Counted from the stretch's first letter, positions 1-12,486 are shown. The stretch is 64,000 bases of DNA from Mercurialis annua (GCF_937616625.2 NC_065574.1:23539001-23603000); one strand, 5' to 3'. Made by a program: numbers and translations. The notes: generated by a model from the letters alone, not told the origin.

Positions 1-195
1 CTCACACCGAGTTACCCCAATTCACAGTATACGTTACTCAGATTAATACCGGTGCGCACGCAGTCCTAATGATTCCCATTAGGTAGCATGTTCCAACTAA
101 AATCCATAATGATAAAAACAGTTCGAAATATACGTATACAGTATATATAACAAAATAACAATTTACTTAATAAAGCGGTAAATAGTAAATATAAA
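1..195 (-). repeat. Ty3-type LTR fragment (left flank)
   Basis: This piece matches part of the large LTR family seen complete at 12487-15776, but in the opposite orientation. Shared landmarks are the GGTGCGCACGCAGTC block and the ACTTAATAAAGCGGTAAATA block near its right end. It stops at 195, where the next element begins, so that element probably inserted into this LTR. No coding capacity is visible. Confidence 0.6.
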
Positions 196-924
196 TGTCA
201 AGACCCAAATTATTGAGCCGAGACCGGCGCTAGGGAATGGGAGTGGTAGCTCCGAAACCCGTAGCAAGCCTAAGTATGTAAAATAATTTTTCGCAAATAT
301 AACACATATACAAACGGAAGCAAACATAAACATATATGCAAATATTTACACAAATTGTTCTGATAACCTCGTGGGCTCTAGTTACCGTATCCTGAACAAA
401 CTGGCCTCACGGTACTATATACACAAGCTAGAGTAACTATTAATATCACCGGCATCTGGTGCCGTGAACAAAACGTAATACACGTAGCCTACAAAATATA
501 TAAACATAGACAGCAAGTAAATCATAAACCAAAATGTACTGCTGTCAAGGCTACGGATGTCGAGGACTATACATGTGGGGCTGACTTCCGGATCCCAAAA
601 ATTGACCTCTTGCTCGATCCAGACACTAAGCACCTGAAAGACATCAAAAGTGAGGGGTCAGTATTTGGGGAAATACTGAGTGAGCTTGCATTTTGCTAAC
701 GGTATTATTATAAAAACATATCATCGCATTTCAAAGGAAACAATAATATTAAAATACATGTAAACAAGTATTTGATCCGTTCGAAACTAAAATCCTGAAA
801 CTTAACGTAACTTACTAATATTCAAATCAAAATGATCCAAATTGTCCGACCCGGGAGCTATTCTGACTCAACCACGTCAGCCGCGACCAATCTCTTAATC
901 CCAAAGTGTGGGTCCAACCCACTA

Positions 925-1143
925 GATATGTGGCTCATGTTACTTTAACCGAGTTCTCGCTCGTATCTCATTCATATATCCAACTTTGAAATTCATATTC
1001 ATAATCATATCATGCATATAACTTGCATATTCATAATCATATCATGCATATATCATAATCATATCATGCATATATCCAACTTTGATATGTGGCTCATGTT
1101 ACTTTAACCGAGTTCTCGCTCGTATCTCATTCATATATCCAAT
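925..1143. repeat. 159-bp partial tandem duplication within LTR
   Basis: The block starting GATATGTGGCTCATG at 925 recurs at 1084 with near-identical sequence for about 59 bases. Between the copies are short repeats of CATAATCATATCATGCATAT. The related solo LTR at 44788-47269 has a single copy, so the duplication arose in this LTR. Confidence 0.8.
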
Positions 1144-1733
1144 TTATTTCTCATAATCAAACACACTAGACTGACTCAATACTGGTGATCACACAGCCTA
1201 TTGACACCCAATAGGTAGCTAGTTTCTTCGGATCGCATACTAATTTCTAATAAAAAACATATAACATATCAGCGAATCATATATATCATGCGATGCGTTT
1301 AAATAAATAATGTATATATATGTAAAATAAAAGATCAAATAACTTTTATATATAAAACACGAAAGTAAAGTGCAACTCACAATGACCGCTATCCAATCCA
1401 TAATGAGTCTGATGTTGTAATAGGCTCGTACTAATCCACGTCTGCTGGCCTCACCGCATGCTGACATGTCTGATACATATATAAGTCAAATACACGTTTA
1501 GTACATAAACGTGAACCTTATAACCCTAAAACCCTAGCTTATTGATTTAGGTTATCATTATTTAGGAATCTTTATTTAATCAATATGCTTATATCGATTC
1601 ACTTATCGTAATAATACTCATTTCTATAATGTCTCACTAATATTCGTTGCTATATCGTCCGTTTGCGTATTTGCTAAAACCTGGAAGTTAATGTCGAAAT
1701 AGGGCACAACGTGTCGGACCTCGGCATGTCATG

Positions 1734-1948
1734 TCGAGTGGTTTTAGGGAGGAGCACGTCGTGCCCCTCTTCCTCGCGTCGCGCCTCCCCTGAAAAGGGA
1801 GAGGCGCGTCGCGCCTCTGCCTGGCGCGTCGTGCCAGGGCCATTTCTGGCCCGTCGCGTCGCGCCAGGCCAGAAATGGCCTGGTCGCGTCGCGCTGGCTG
1901 CCACCGCGTCGTGCCCCCTGCTGGGCGCGATTTCAGCAGGGTGAGGCC
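1734..1948. repeat. GC-rich hairpin array in LTR
   Basis: A run of imperfect palindromes is built around a GTC centre: GAGGCGCGTCGCGCCTC at 1801-1817 and CTGGCGCGTCGTGCCAG at 1821-1837. A larger hairpin has 12-base arms at 1839-1850 and 1868-1879. The block is far more GC-rich than the rest of the LTR. It lies about 0.8-1.0 kb from the LTR start in element orientation, the same place as the array in the related solo LTR. Confidence 0.7.
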
Positions 1949-2756
1949 GCGCCTCCGACTCCGATACCCTCCCGACTCCATTCCGACATGCTAACTTACA
2001 AAATCCAACTTAAAAGCTAGTCGAAACATCCAAAAACAACATAATTTAATCAGTTTCGATCAATCCGTAGCGTCTCAACACAACACAGACCTTATTCATA
2101 AATTTTCGTGATTAAAACGTTGAACTTACCTTTTTTCGAAGCTCGGGGAAGGTAGAGGCTTGAATTCCGAAGAAATCGACACCAAAAACGCGTGAATCCG
2201 ACGTCAAACGGCGAAACCCTAAGTGATCGTCTCTTTTCCTTCGTCAAACCCTTCTCTGTAAGTTTCCTTCTTTCTCTTAACTTATGATTAATATCCTTTT
2301 GGTTATATATGCTGGTTCAAAGCTCCTTTTGGTCCCTTACTTCTTAAACTTAAACCATTTCTCTTTTAAACTTCTATTTTAACGTATCTCTTAATTAATT
2401 AATACCTCAATCTTTCCGTATATGTATTTTTTATATCCAATAAATAATACGATAAAAGAATTTATATTTTCCCGTCAAAACTTATAAATTTCCGTTCTTG
2501 AGACTTAACTGGTTAAATTACCACTTTAGTCCCTGAACTTTATTTTTTGACTTTTCTTGACATTTTTCCTTTTAATCCCAATTCCATATTTAACTTAAAA
2601 TTTAATATTAATTTCCTCGTGACAATCTTTCCGAAACCAACCTACTAGAATTTTATTTACCTTATTTTCTCGGAAATCCTTTTGATATTGCCACTCCGGC
2701 AACTCAAAACTGGACACGCGTTCCAATTAGATAATTTGATCTTTTGGGGTATTACA

Positions 2757-2769
2757 TTCTTCCCCCCTT
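2757..2769 (-). other. Polypurine tract
   Basis: On the minus strand this reads AAGGGGGGAAGAA directly before the LTR start TGTAATACC. That is the expected plus-strand primer position for reverse transcription and fixes the element orientation. Confidence 0.75.
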
Positions 2770-5620
2770 ATAAAAGTTCGTCCTCAAATTTTCATATAAC
2801 TTTCTAACACCTTAATACTTTGTTCCCATGTCCCTCTTAACATTCATTATTATGACTTCTTCTTTCACTTTGATTCTGAACTCTTTATCCGCTTGCAACT
2901 GTGACGTTGTGCTTAACATTGGTCGATTATCCATTTTTACTTATAGAATATTCTTGCCGCTTGTGTAACTGGGAATCTTCTCATTGTTATTTTTGTTCAT
3001 TCTGTTGTTCTTGTAAATGAAGTATAGCTTCAGAATTGAGTTCTAAGTCCTTGTCGTTACCTCATCATCAACTGGTCAAAATTTTCTCCTTTAGCGGTTA
3101 TTAGTGTCCGGTAACCGTTGATTAATATCTTTCGGCTTATTGTTTCACCCTTAGTAATCATTGCGTTGTTGGCCGCTTTATTTATGCTTAAATGGTTACC
3201 TTCATGCTATTCACATTCTTAATGAAGCGCTTACTTTATTCATATACTTATGCGTACTCGCTCATATAGTCGTAAGTCTGGGGTCACAATCCTTGTTGGC
3301 ATCCTTCGCTGTCTCTTTTCTTTCTTAGATGGTTATCTTCATTTCTTACTTTTCTCTCTTACTATCTGACATCCCGTTTCTGTATCAATCAATTTCTCTT
3401 AAATTTTATTCCGTTTACCATATTTGTTGTTTCTTGTGTAGTTAAGTCTGATACACCTTCTACTATTTTTAGTTTCTCTTTCCTTCTTTAAACTATGGTG
3501 AGATTCGCGTTGCTGATTTAGTCTAGAACCATTCACTGATAACATAAACGTTCCGCTTCACACTGATCTTAATTATGTAGCTTGTACAGCTACTTTTCTT
3601 TACTGGTACTATCCGTGTTCTCATCTTCTTTGCTTTCTTTAGTTGATCCTTAAAGATCTTCTTGAGTGTCCTTTTGACTTACAAAGCTGTCTTTCCATTA
3701 CGTTCCAATTCTTTATTTATGTTGACTTCATAAGAGTTCCATATGTCTCCTCAACACTTAACTTTTCGTGAATCCCTCTAACATTCGCTTCACTTTCATT
3801 CTTAATTTATCTTTTGCTTTCTTCTTAAAGTGTCTCAGACTATTCGTATTGTAAAGGTTATACTTAACCTTATCAATTCAAAAATTAGGAAATAATTTCA
3901 ATTTCATCGCTCTATACACTTCATACTTCCTTAGTACTTATAACGTAGCTTTAATTGTCCCTTAATCAACTTAACTTCTTTGTACCATTATTGAATTTCA
4001 TCGTTGTAATTTCGTGGTTCCTTAAACATAATTCATTTCCATTTATTTAATAGCGATGAAGTATCGTCTTGTCCTTTACTTGTTGTATCTACTATATCTT
4101 TCATTTGTTCATGACTGTTCTGTTGTTACTGTATCTATTTCGATGGTCCTTCCAATGTGCTTTTAAAACTTTCACTTCTCAGATCATTTTACGAAGTCTC
4201 TAATATATTTGTGTATCTTATTACGCTTTCTTCATGTTTCTCGTCATTCTCGCGTTTACTCATGTATATATCTTCATGCATTGCTTTTATCTTTATATGA
4301 AGGTTCTCCGACTTAACTCTGCTCCTTTCTGTTCATGTAACTTATAATTTCTAGTACTGACATTGATAAAGTCGTATAAACTTAGAACGTCACTTGATAT
4401 TCACCATACAATACCACTTACTTCCCGATTCTCCTAACTTCGATCCTTCGTGTCTTACGAGACCACTCTCTTCGTCGTTGTATATCCTTTACTTTTCTTT
4501 TCTCTGGCATGATTCTCAATCGCTACATCCCTTACCTCGATATAAGGATAAGTATTGCATCTTCCAAACTTGCTAGCGTATTACATCCTGATTGCGTACA
4601 CCTTCTGATGTTTAATTCTCGTTCACGTTCCATCTGAGCTTCTTCAGCATTTATTACTATCTAGCATTAATATGGTTTAATTCTTTTATTGAGGTTCGTT
4701 TTACGAGTTTCAATGGTAATTATTAAAAATCTTTTATTGTTTGTCACAGAGCTTCACATCTGAGTTTTCTTACAAAACAAATAAGATCTTAAAATATGTT
4801 TTGGCTGGCCAGCTCTTCAATTCACCTTTTAATTCAAACATTTTACATAAAAGTCGTTTGAAAACGTTAGTACAATTGTAGCTCAGAGTGATGACACCTC
4901 TCATCACTAAAGAGTTGCTCGAAATCACCTTTTCTTTATCATTGTTAAGACATGATGCATGATCTACATTTTGAAAATCATTTTGTTATGAATTCCTACC
5001 GTGATGACAACATGCTTTATGCGATGTCTGAGCACAATTGTATCTTTAAAAATCATAAATTCTCATATCTTTCGTAAAACGTAAGTTTACTCTAGATTGT
5101 ACACTCTGCGACAATTAACGGCTTTTCTTTATTATATTAGGTACATTATGATTTTCAGTATTACCATCACCTTCTACCGCTTCCTGAGCATCCTTAGATT
5201 AACACCACTCCATTTCCATATCTCCAATAACCCAATTCAGTATGAAATTCCTTATAGCCGTAATCACTACATCCACTTCTTCATTATTCTTGTATCATGT
5301 CATATACAAGTACAGGTATCGATTTTTCCACATCGATTCCTTTACAGTGTTCCATTTCTTCCTTCACAAATTCTAGAACGTAATATAGGAATTACGTTCG
5401 CGATAAATGTATTACGTATTGTTCATTATGTTATTATTTTTGTAAGTTACGTTTAAATATTCTTTTATTAGGCGCGTGTTCGTCGATATCTCTCCCTATA
5501 GGTATTAGCTACACGAGGTGCTATCCTATAGGCATAACCTAGTCGTTATACACTATTATGAAATACAGACAAACATATATACACAACAATACAAACATAG
5601 AAGCACAAATACATAACATA
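2770..5620. other. Non-coding internal region of LARD-like element
   Basis: About 2.85 kb, pyrimidine- and T-rich on the plus strand, with no ORF that resembles a retroelement protein; ORFs at 4394-4576 and 5097-5456 show no recognisable motif. A block at 4871-4905 is shared, in reverse complement, with 11138-11172 in the internal region of a neighbouring element, so parts of it may be under constraint. Confidence 0.55.
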
Positions 5621-6352
5621 TCAATCATTGATACTTGGGGGTGCCTGATGTAGAACACTAGGTTCCTTAATAACTATATCGGTATGTCGACCCCTAACTC
5701 TTCTACCGGCGTTGCCTCCGCCTCTATGCACAAATCTAGGGTTGGTCCAGATAGCAGAGGATCGACTAGTGTAGTCTGGGTGAAACTCACGTCTAAAAAA
5801 GTAAGGTCGAACAGGATTACCATCCCACTCGCGGTCGCTTTCGATCTTGCGAGCCATCGTAGTAAGCGTCCCAAAGTGCTCACCAACGTACTCATACAGC
5901 TCTGCGAACTCGGGTCCCAAACCCCTAACGTATCTACGGTTAATCGTCCTGTTATCTTCATTAAGGTCTGGGACTCCTTCGACCTTACGTAGAAAGTCAG
6001 AGGAATACAGTCCCACTGGTAGCATTCCCCTAGAAAAGGAGCGCATTTGCCTCCTAACTTGATTCAGAACCACCTGTGCCTGACCGTTATCTATTTCCGC
6101 CTCCTCTCTCAGATTGCGGTACCTCCGCTCATTGGACCAAAAATGTTCACTTTGGTACTCCTCAACGTATGACTTGTCGGATAACTCTTCTTCTTCGAAG
6201 TCCTCCTCATGAGGATCTTCTTCTGATTCATCTTCTGAATCCTCCTCTGGATCCTTTTCTGGATCCTCCTCACTTTTCTCACTGTATTCTATTTCAGGCG
6301 AGTGAGTTCTACCTCTAACTCTAGAAGAACTAGCATTTTCTGATCCTGGCAT
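5621..6352 (-). CDS. Orphan acidic ORF of the LARD-like element
   Basis: This is an uninterrupted 243-residue ORF, the only long one in the element. It begins about 0.55 kb after the primer-binding site, where gag normally sits. Residues 20-60 are extremely acidic, with serial Glu/Asp-rich short repeats (EEDPEKDPEEDSED type). The C-terminal part is rich in Arg, Phe and Tyr and ends with a Gly/Arg-rich segment near residues 210-222. I see no zinc knuckle, protease or polymerase motif and do not recognise the family. It could be a highly diverged or truncated gag-like protein, or an element-specific protein. Position and an open frame argue that it is real; the function is unknown. Confidence 0.5.
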   Translation of the reverse strand: MPGSENASSSRVRGRTHSPEIEYSEKSEEDPEKDPEEDSEDESEEDPHEEDFEEEELSDKSYVEEYQSEHFWSNERRYRNLREEAEIDNGQAQVVLNQVRRQMRSFSRGMLPVGLYSSDFLRKVEGVPDLNEDNRTINRRYVRGLGPEFAELYEYVGEHFGTLTTMARKIESDREWDGNPVRPYFFRREFHPDYTSRSSAIWTNPRFVHRGGGNAGRRVRGRHTDIVIKEPSVLHQAPPSIND

Positions 6353-6895
6353 AAAACTATTCTGATAGATCTCAGGTGACCTCCTGGTGTCTGTGTGGAA
6401 TCCATTCTGGTATACTTCAGATGGTCCGCCTACTTAATAATGAAATCCATTCTGAAATAAAGGAGGCGCTTCCTCCTGTTATTCTGCAACATGTGACTGA
6501 GCTCCGTTCTGCCTAAACATGCTGAAAAGAAACAATTTTGAATAGAGACCATCTAAGCCCACTTCCACACAGAATACCAATATTATCTTATAAAATGCAG
6601 CATATACTTAATCAGTCCACATACAGATTCACAAACACTTAATTGCTTAAACACTCCTTATGCGGATAATAAACTCTTATTCACTATAGCAATTCGTATG
6701 CGCAGGGGGTAAACGCTTAGTCGCCTAACAGCTTTGGTACGCGCGCGTTGTAAAACATACTAATAATACACATATTAAACAAATACAAGCAACTAAGGTT
6801 TGACTCTATCGCTGCAGTAGTCCCTAGGTTCACTTATTGACAGAGTACCCAAAGTCAAACAGACACTGAAACAAACTTGTAGTGGTAACTGGACC

Positions 6896-6913
6896 AACCT
6901 TGCTCTGATACCA
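6896..6913 (-). other. Primer-binding site, initiator-Met tRNA
   Basis: On the minus strand this reads TGGTATCAGAGCAAGGTT, four bases after the 5' LTR end. The plant initiator-Met site begins TGGTATCAGAGCC, so it differs at one early position. It marks the 5' end of the internal region. Confidence 0.85.
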
Positions 6914-6917
6914 CAAT

Positions 6918-7453
6918 TGTCACGACCCAAATTATTGAGCCGAGACCAGCGCTAGGAAATGGGAGTGGTAGCTCCAAAACCCGTAGTAAGCCTAAGTACG
7001 TAAAATAATTTTTCGCAACTATAACACATATACAAACGGAAGCAAACATACATATATATATAAGATACAAATATTTACACAAATTGTTCTGATAACCTCG
7101 TGGGCTCTAGTTAACGTACACTGTACGAACTGGCCTCGCGGTACTATATACACAAGCTAGAGTAATTATTCATATCACCGGCATCTGGTGCCGTGAACAA
7201 AATGTAATACATGTAGCCTACAAAATACATAAACATTGACAACAAGTAAAACATAAACCAAAATGTACTGCTGTCAAGGCTACGATTCTGTCGACACAAG
7301 ACCACTACTGCAGCACTACGGAAGTCGAGGACTATACATGTGGGGCTGAGTTCCGGATCCCAAAATTTGGCCTCTAGCTAGGTCCAGACACTAAGCACCT
7401 GAAAGACATCAAAAGTGAGGGGTCGTTATTTGGGGAAATACTGAGTGAGCTTG
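6918..7453 (-). repeat. 5' LTR of the LARD-like element, truncated
   Basis: It starts TGTCACGACCC and parallels the left LTR block by block to the sequence CTGAGTGAGCTTG, where similarity stops abruptly. About 2 kb of LTR is missing. Compared with the left LTR it has a short extra segment near 7286-7320. The ORF at 6855-7082 is incidental. Confidence 0.8.
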
Positions 7454-8780
7454 TTGTTAAGTGGTAGTTACTTTGGGTGGAATTTGCCAAATGTTGGCAA
7501 ATCATTTGGCTTGTTGTTACTTTTGGATCTTTGGTTTTGTTAAGCTTTAAGTTGAGTTCTTTGTTTTCAAATAAACATTAATTTTGAATTAAAGGACTTT
7601 GATTTTACTTTGGATTATACCTTGGTATATGTTTGGGTCGGGTTAGACTTGTGTCGCCCGACACGTTGTGTTGAGCTATAATGTGGTTAAGGCTAGCACA
7701 CTACTTTGGGAAACTCGTTTGGTTTTAAAGAAATTATTTAAGTTATGTAACAACTCTTGATTTGTTTAAAAAGATAAAGAACTCATTGAAGATTAAATTG
7801 TTTGATTGGTTTTGTATGAATGTATACTTTACTTTGGCTTGTACTTTGATTGTGGTTTCAGATGCTTGTCCTATGTGGTGTCTAGTATTCTTAGAGTTAG
7901 GGGTTATATGGATTCTAACTTATGCATTGTTTTATATCCGTCTTCTGCTCGTGCTTTGGAGTCTACGCAGGGTTAGTTGATTGCAAGGATTTATCACGTA
8001 GTTTTGCAAGCAGTGAGTTTGTAGTGCTATTTACCGCTTTATTAAGTAACGTATATTATTTTAATATCATAAATGTTTTCAAATTGTTTTAATGATTATG
8101 GATCTGAATTGGAACGAGCTACTCGATTGGCTTGTATCGAGACTATGTGCACCGATAAGTACTCTGGGATTAGCTGAGCAATGTCTGGTCTACTTTGGAA
8201 TTTGATGAGGATTTGTTCCCAGCTACTTTGTGATTATACTTTGGGTTTCATTTCAATACTGTATTTCCATAATCGAATATATATTAGAATGAAAGGATTT
8301 CAGTTTTTAAAGGTTTTTAACTTAATAAATGTAAATAGTATTATGAACTCATCTTAGTATATCTGACCCCGTTGTTTTTCCAATTTCTTTAATTCCTTTG
8401 GGTTTCTTTTATACTTTGGGTTTCTTTTATAATTTGAGAGCTGTGGATCAATCTTCGATTTCTTTGATTCCTTCGGAGGTTCTTTTGTTTTTAATAAAAC
8501 TAGTCGACTGTATTAGTCTCTTAGACCGCAGTAGAACTAGTTAGTCTTTACTGCTTATTTATACTTTGGATTGTCGGTGTGGTCCGACTATTTTATATTG
8601 ATTTTGGAATTGATTTATATAAACTGTTAGATTTAGGTTGGAGTCTCAGTTGCCCCCGAGCAGTGGTTTTTCTGTAGGTTTATATGATTATATGTTTATC
8701 CGCAAGGCTAGCTATGGATTTTGGTACAACAATACCCATACCCTAGCGCAGGTCGTGATCCTTGAAATGGGGTCGTAACA
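7454..8780 (+). repeat. Ty3-type LTR, 3' portion, plus strand
   Basis: It ends GGGGTCGTAACA and is colinear with the 3' two-fifths of the solo LTR at 12487-15776 and with the reverse complement of 55885-58928 (shared ATATCTGACCCCGTTG and GGTTGCCCC blocks). Its 5' part is missing at the junction with the minus-strand LTR. The ORF at 7762-7980 lies in LTR sequence and is unlikely to be a gene. Confidence 0.75.
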
Positions 8781-11700
8781 AAGTTGGCATTAGTGGTTTC
8801 AAACCAAGGCCATTTTGCATGTTATGTGTTTACTGCTTTAAGGAATTTTAAGTGTTGTTGTGTCATAGGATCTACTGCGGAATTAGGATTCAAGTATTGT
8901 CCTTTGAAACGTCATCTTTTGATTTTAAAACTATATACCTTCGCCTATAAGAATGTTCTAGCGTCAGTATGTTTTACTGATATACTTTGGGTGATGTTTT
9001 GTTGGCTGTTGTGCCTTATATGTTGTTTTCTTCGGGTGATATTTTGTTGGTTGTTGTGCCTTATATGGTGTTTACTTCGGGTGATATTTTGTTGGCTGTT
9101 GTGCCTTATATGGTGTTTACTTCGGGTGATGTTTTGTTGGCTGTTGTGCCTTATATGGTGTTTACTTCGGGTGATGTTTTATTGGCTGTTGTGCCTTATA
9201 TTATGTTTACCCAGGGGGGATTACTTATTGGCTTTTATGCTCTAGATGATTTTGATTATAATTGGATTGCTTTCGCCTTGTTGGTAAGTACAGTTTGGCT
9301 TTGGACGTGTTTGTTAGTTGCTTTATATGTTGGCCCATATGAGGATACAATAGGAGTTGGCCTTGTGTTGCTTTTAAAGGATTTTTGTGTTAAATCTTTA
9401 AGCATGTTTTGTGGCTACACGTTGTTCTGTCACGCGTTGGTTTCATGGTTTTATTGATAAAATTATTTTGAATTGATTTGTATTTTGACACGAGAATCGG
9501 AAGAGAAGTCTGGTTTTAACACAAAAGAAAAGTGTGATTTTTGGTTATTTTGGTATTAAAATGAATTTTGCGTATTTCAGAATGTTACGTTTGGTTTGGT
9601 GTTGACAAACGATTGTTTTCAAAATATTTTTTTTATGAGATGTGACACTGTATTGATGATTTAATGTTGTTGTTATTGGTTTACCATGTTGTGGTATGTT
9701 GACGTTGAAGCATCGTTGGTTATATGTTTGCTATTTTATGGTTGGGTGGATTAGGTGTATACAGAATGGTTGTTGTGATTTACGTTTTTCACACTTGAGT
9801 TTTTGAATTGAAGTTTGATGCTTAGATTAAGTGAGCTCCTATTTCTAAACAAACTTGAGATTTTATTTAGATGCTTTTTCGGATGTACAATTTTTTTTGA
9901 ATATATTTTATAAACGGTTATTTTGGGTTTGACTTGGGTCACCCAAATTAGGAGTTAAGTTTAGTAGTTGTAATGACTTGGCTAGCTCGATGATTTTATG
10001 GATTGAGATACTTTGGAAATTTTTAAAGCAATTGATTTATAAAGCAATTGTTTTGAACCGTGGGGCTCTAACTAAAATTTGGAAGTTTTCTGGTTGACTT
10101 TAAATTTCAAAATGATTTTTGATGCATACTTTTGAAAGATGATGTATTACAGGTTGATTTTGTTATACATAGTCAAAGCTTGTTGTAGCATGTCTTGATT
10201 CTTTCTTTTAAGTATGTTTTGGTTATTTGTGCTTAATGGCATGCTTGGGTAGTTTTGGGTTTGTAGAATTCGTAATGTTTTGGTATTGATTTCCGTTTTA
10301 TACCTCGCATGTTTGGTTGGACTATGTTGATTATTTTTGTTTTGTCTCTTCGTGCGGAATAGCACGTGAGACGATTTCTTTCACGCGGTTATGGCTGGCT
10401 TACCTTGATGTATGGTTTTTATTTATCAGTAGGATTCGTTTAGACCCTATTTGCTTTTGTTTCGGTTATGAGTTACGCTGAGTTTGGTGTATTGTTTTGT
10501 GGATCGAAATCTTTGGGTTTCGATATCGAGGAAGATGAGGGAAGTATTCACTTGGAAAGGTTGATGGTTTTTGATTATCCTGGAAAAGGATATTGGAAAT
10601 TTTGACCCAAGAAGATAGATTAGTGTATTAATATATTATGGCTTACGTCATGTTGGACGACGCGATGCTGCAACTGAAAGTGAGTTTTGTAGATACAAAT
10701 GTTATCTGTCGTTTCTCTTTAAGTTAAGTTTCAATTCGGTTGAAGTTTGATTGAATATTACTTTTGCATAAGAGAATTTAGTGTAGTTATCGGTTTGAGT
10801 TGTTATGATAGTATTGTATGATTTAGTGGATTGCAAGTATGGAGTTTGGGAAAATCTTTGAGGCTATCGAGTGCACATCTCACAGAGGAAAATGTCTAGC
10901 AAATGTTTTATCAAGGAATTGATTTCAAATGTTGTTTTGTTAAAGTTTTTGAAATGTTTTTATCACGTAATTTTGCCAGACATATCAGGAACATGCATTT
11001 TGAATGTCACGTATAGAAAATTGCATCGAGCATGGTGTATGTTAACTAACTAGAAGAAAAATTAATAATTGATACATGCATAATAGTACATGCATCACAT
11101 GCATCGAACTGATTAGAGTTGGATTCAAATCTTTGGGGATGAGAGATGTCATCACCCTGGCGCACAATTATGTAGAAAGGGATTTTACTCATAAAGCGTT
11201 TTTGAGAAAAAAATGTTTTGGAACAAACTAGCGAGTAACATTGTGATAAATTTATTTATAAAGTTGATAAATTTCAAATGGTTTTGAAATTTTACAGAAA
11301 GGTAGCTAGAAAAATACTCTGTCATGATAGTGGTGAATTAAGGACGCTTGCATTGCAATGATCAGTTTTATGTTATTTGAATAACTGTGTTTCGTAAGAA
11401 TTAGTATTGGATATGAGGTTGCACTCGAGTTATTGTTCCTATACATGTTATAGGATTTTAAGGTCAGATTGAAAGGCTTACGTGTTAGCTTCCGATTTAT
11501 GATTCGAGGGTTGTTTGATTAAGGGATTTGGTTATGCTCTACCTATGTGTATACGCCGTGATTTTAAAGGAAGTTTGTTTTTACATATTCGATTTTGTTT
11601 AAATGTTTTGGTATACTCGTATAAAAATATTGTGTGAACAAAAAGATTTTCTTTACAAATATTTTTTTTTCTATTTTGACAAAAGGATAAAATGTTATCA

Positions 11701-12486
11701 AGTTTGAATTAAAGGGAATAATAATTTTGTCAGTTGAACGCTTTTATAGTTTTGCAAACTTATTTTAAAGTAAGGTGTAACTACGAATTCAAAATATGAA
11801 TATTCTGAAAATTTTATTGTGTTTACAAAACTGAAGGTTTTCCAACGGTAATGAATTTTTGTTTTTGTATATGAAGAGAGGTGTAAGATGTTAACGTCTT
11901 TACAAGAGAAGTGGAATGATTATAAGATGTTTACAATTATATTTAGTGGAATGATTTTGGGAATTTCAGTTTGGTTTGGATATATGATCCAGCTGATTCG
12001 AAGAACGAGGATCGCGGTAAATAGGTTTCGCCAACAAGGGTTGGTTGGTCGATTTTGTTGATTGATGATATTATTGTGAAATGTTTCAATATCGTTTTAT
12101 TAGTTGTTGAACCTCTTGTGTGTGCGGCATCATATTAAGTTTGTGTAATATAAGTGGGATGTGGTTAATGTTTAGTTACCTTAAGTAGTTGCGGGCTTTA
12201 TACTTTTTGAAGGATTGGATTAAGTTTGATTTGATTCGATTCTATATGGTCTGGTATGAGTATCGAGTGTGTACTTTGGATTAGGATTTCAATCGGATTG
12301 AATATTTTGATATGTATTATGAATGGTTTTAATATATGCGATCCTATTTTATTTAATATGCATTAGTAAAGTGAACTCACTCGGAAATATTTATATTTCT
12401 AACCCCCCACCATTTTTCCCTTTTCGGTTATAGAGCTACGAGGTCAGGTTTCCACAATAATTTCGGAAGTCGTCGTCTATATTTGT
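8781..12486 (+). other. Non-coding internal region plus unresolved LTR sequence
   Basis: The sequence just after the LTR (8785-8796, TGGCATTAGTGG) lies where a primer-binding site is expected but matches the initiator-Met site at only 8 of 12 positions. The following 3.7 kb is T/G-rich with no retroelement protein visible; ORFs at 9751-9942, 10147-10365 and 10871-11053 look random. Towards the end, 12370-12486 resembles the GAACTCACTC...ACCCCC region inside these LTRs. It joins the LTR piece at 15782-16307 across the solo LTR, so part of this stretch belongs to a second LTR whose start I could not place. Confidence 0.5.
8989..9213. repeat. 45-bp minisatellite, five copies
   Basis: Five tandem copies of a 45-base unit beginning GGGTGATGTTTTGTTGG. 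Because 45 is a multiple of three, the repeat stays open in two frames; one (8987-9457) gives a 15-residue repeat of the type GDVLLAVVPYMVFTS. The hydrophobic repeat looks like a side effect of the array: there is no protein context around it. Confidence 0.85.

Larger units (their letters stand above)
196..2756 (-). repeat. 3' LTR of the LARD-like element
   Basis: On the plus strand it runs from TGTCAAGACCC to GGGGTATTACA; in element orientation it starts TGTAATACCCC and ends near GGGTCTTGACA. It is about 2.56 kb and is the same family as the solo LTR at 44788-47269. It contains a 159-bp internal duplication and a GC-rich hairpin cluster. ORFs inside it (for example 1674-1981 and 415-633) are by-products of base composition. 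Confidence 0.8.
196..7453 (-). mobile_element. Non-autonomous large-LTR retrotransposon (LARD-like), minus strand
   Basis: Two related LTRs (196-2756 and 6918-7453) flank a 4.2-kb internal region. On the minus strand a purine tract lies against the left LTR and an initiator-Met primer site against the right LTR, so the element reads right to left. The only long ORF is at 5621-6352. No reverse transcriptase, integrase or protease motif is visible, so the element would depend on enzymes from another element. The right LTR breaks off at 7453, where a differently oriented LTR begins, so the element is truncated and no target duplication can be paired. Confidence 0.75.

Noticed and set aside
1674..1981. 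Three overlapping Arg/Pro/Ala-rich ORFs
   Set aside because: They arise from the GC-rich hairpin array in an LTR; open in several frames on both strands.
5684..6318. Plus-strand ORFs opposite the acidic ORF
   Set aside because: Shadows of the minus-strand 243-residue frame.
8784..9457. Two hydrophobic ORFs that could be membrane proteins
   Set aside because: They follow from a 45-bp minisatellite in retroelement interior; no start context, family motif or neighbour supports a gene.
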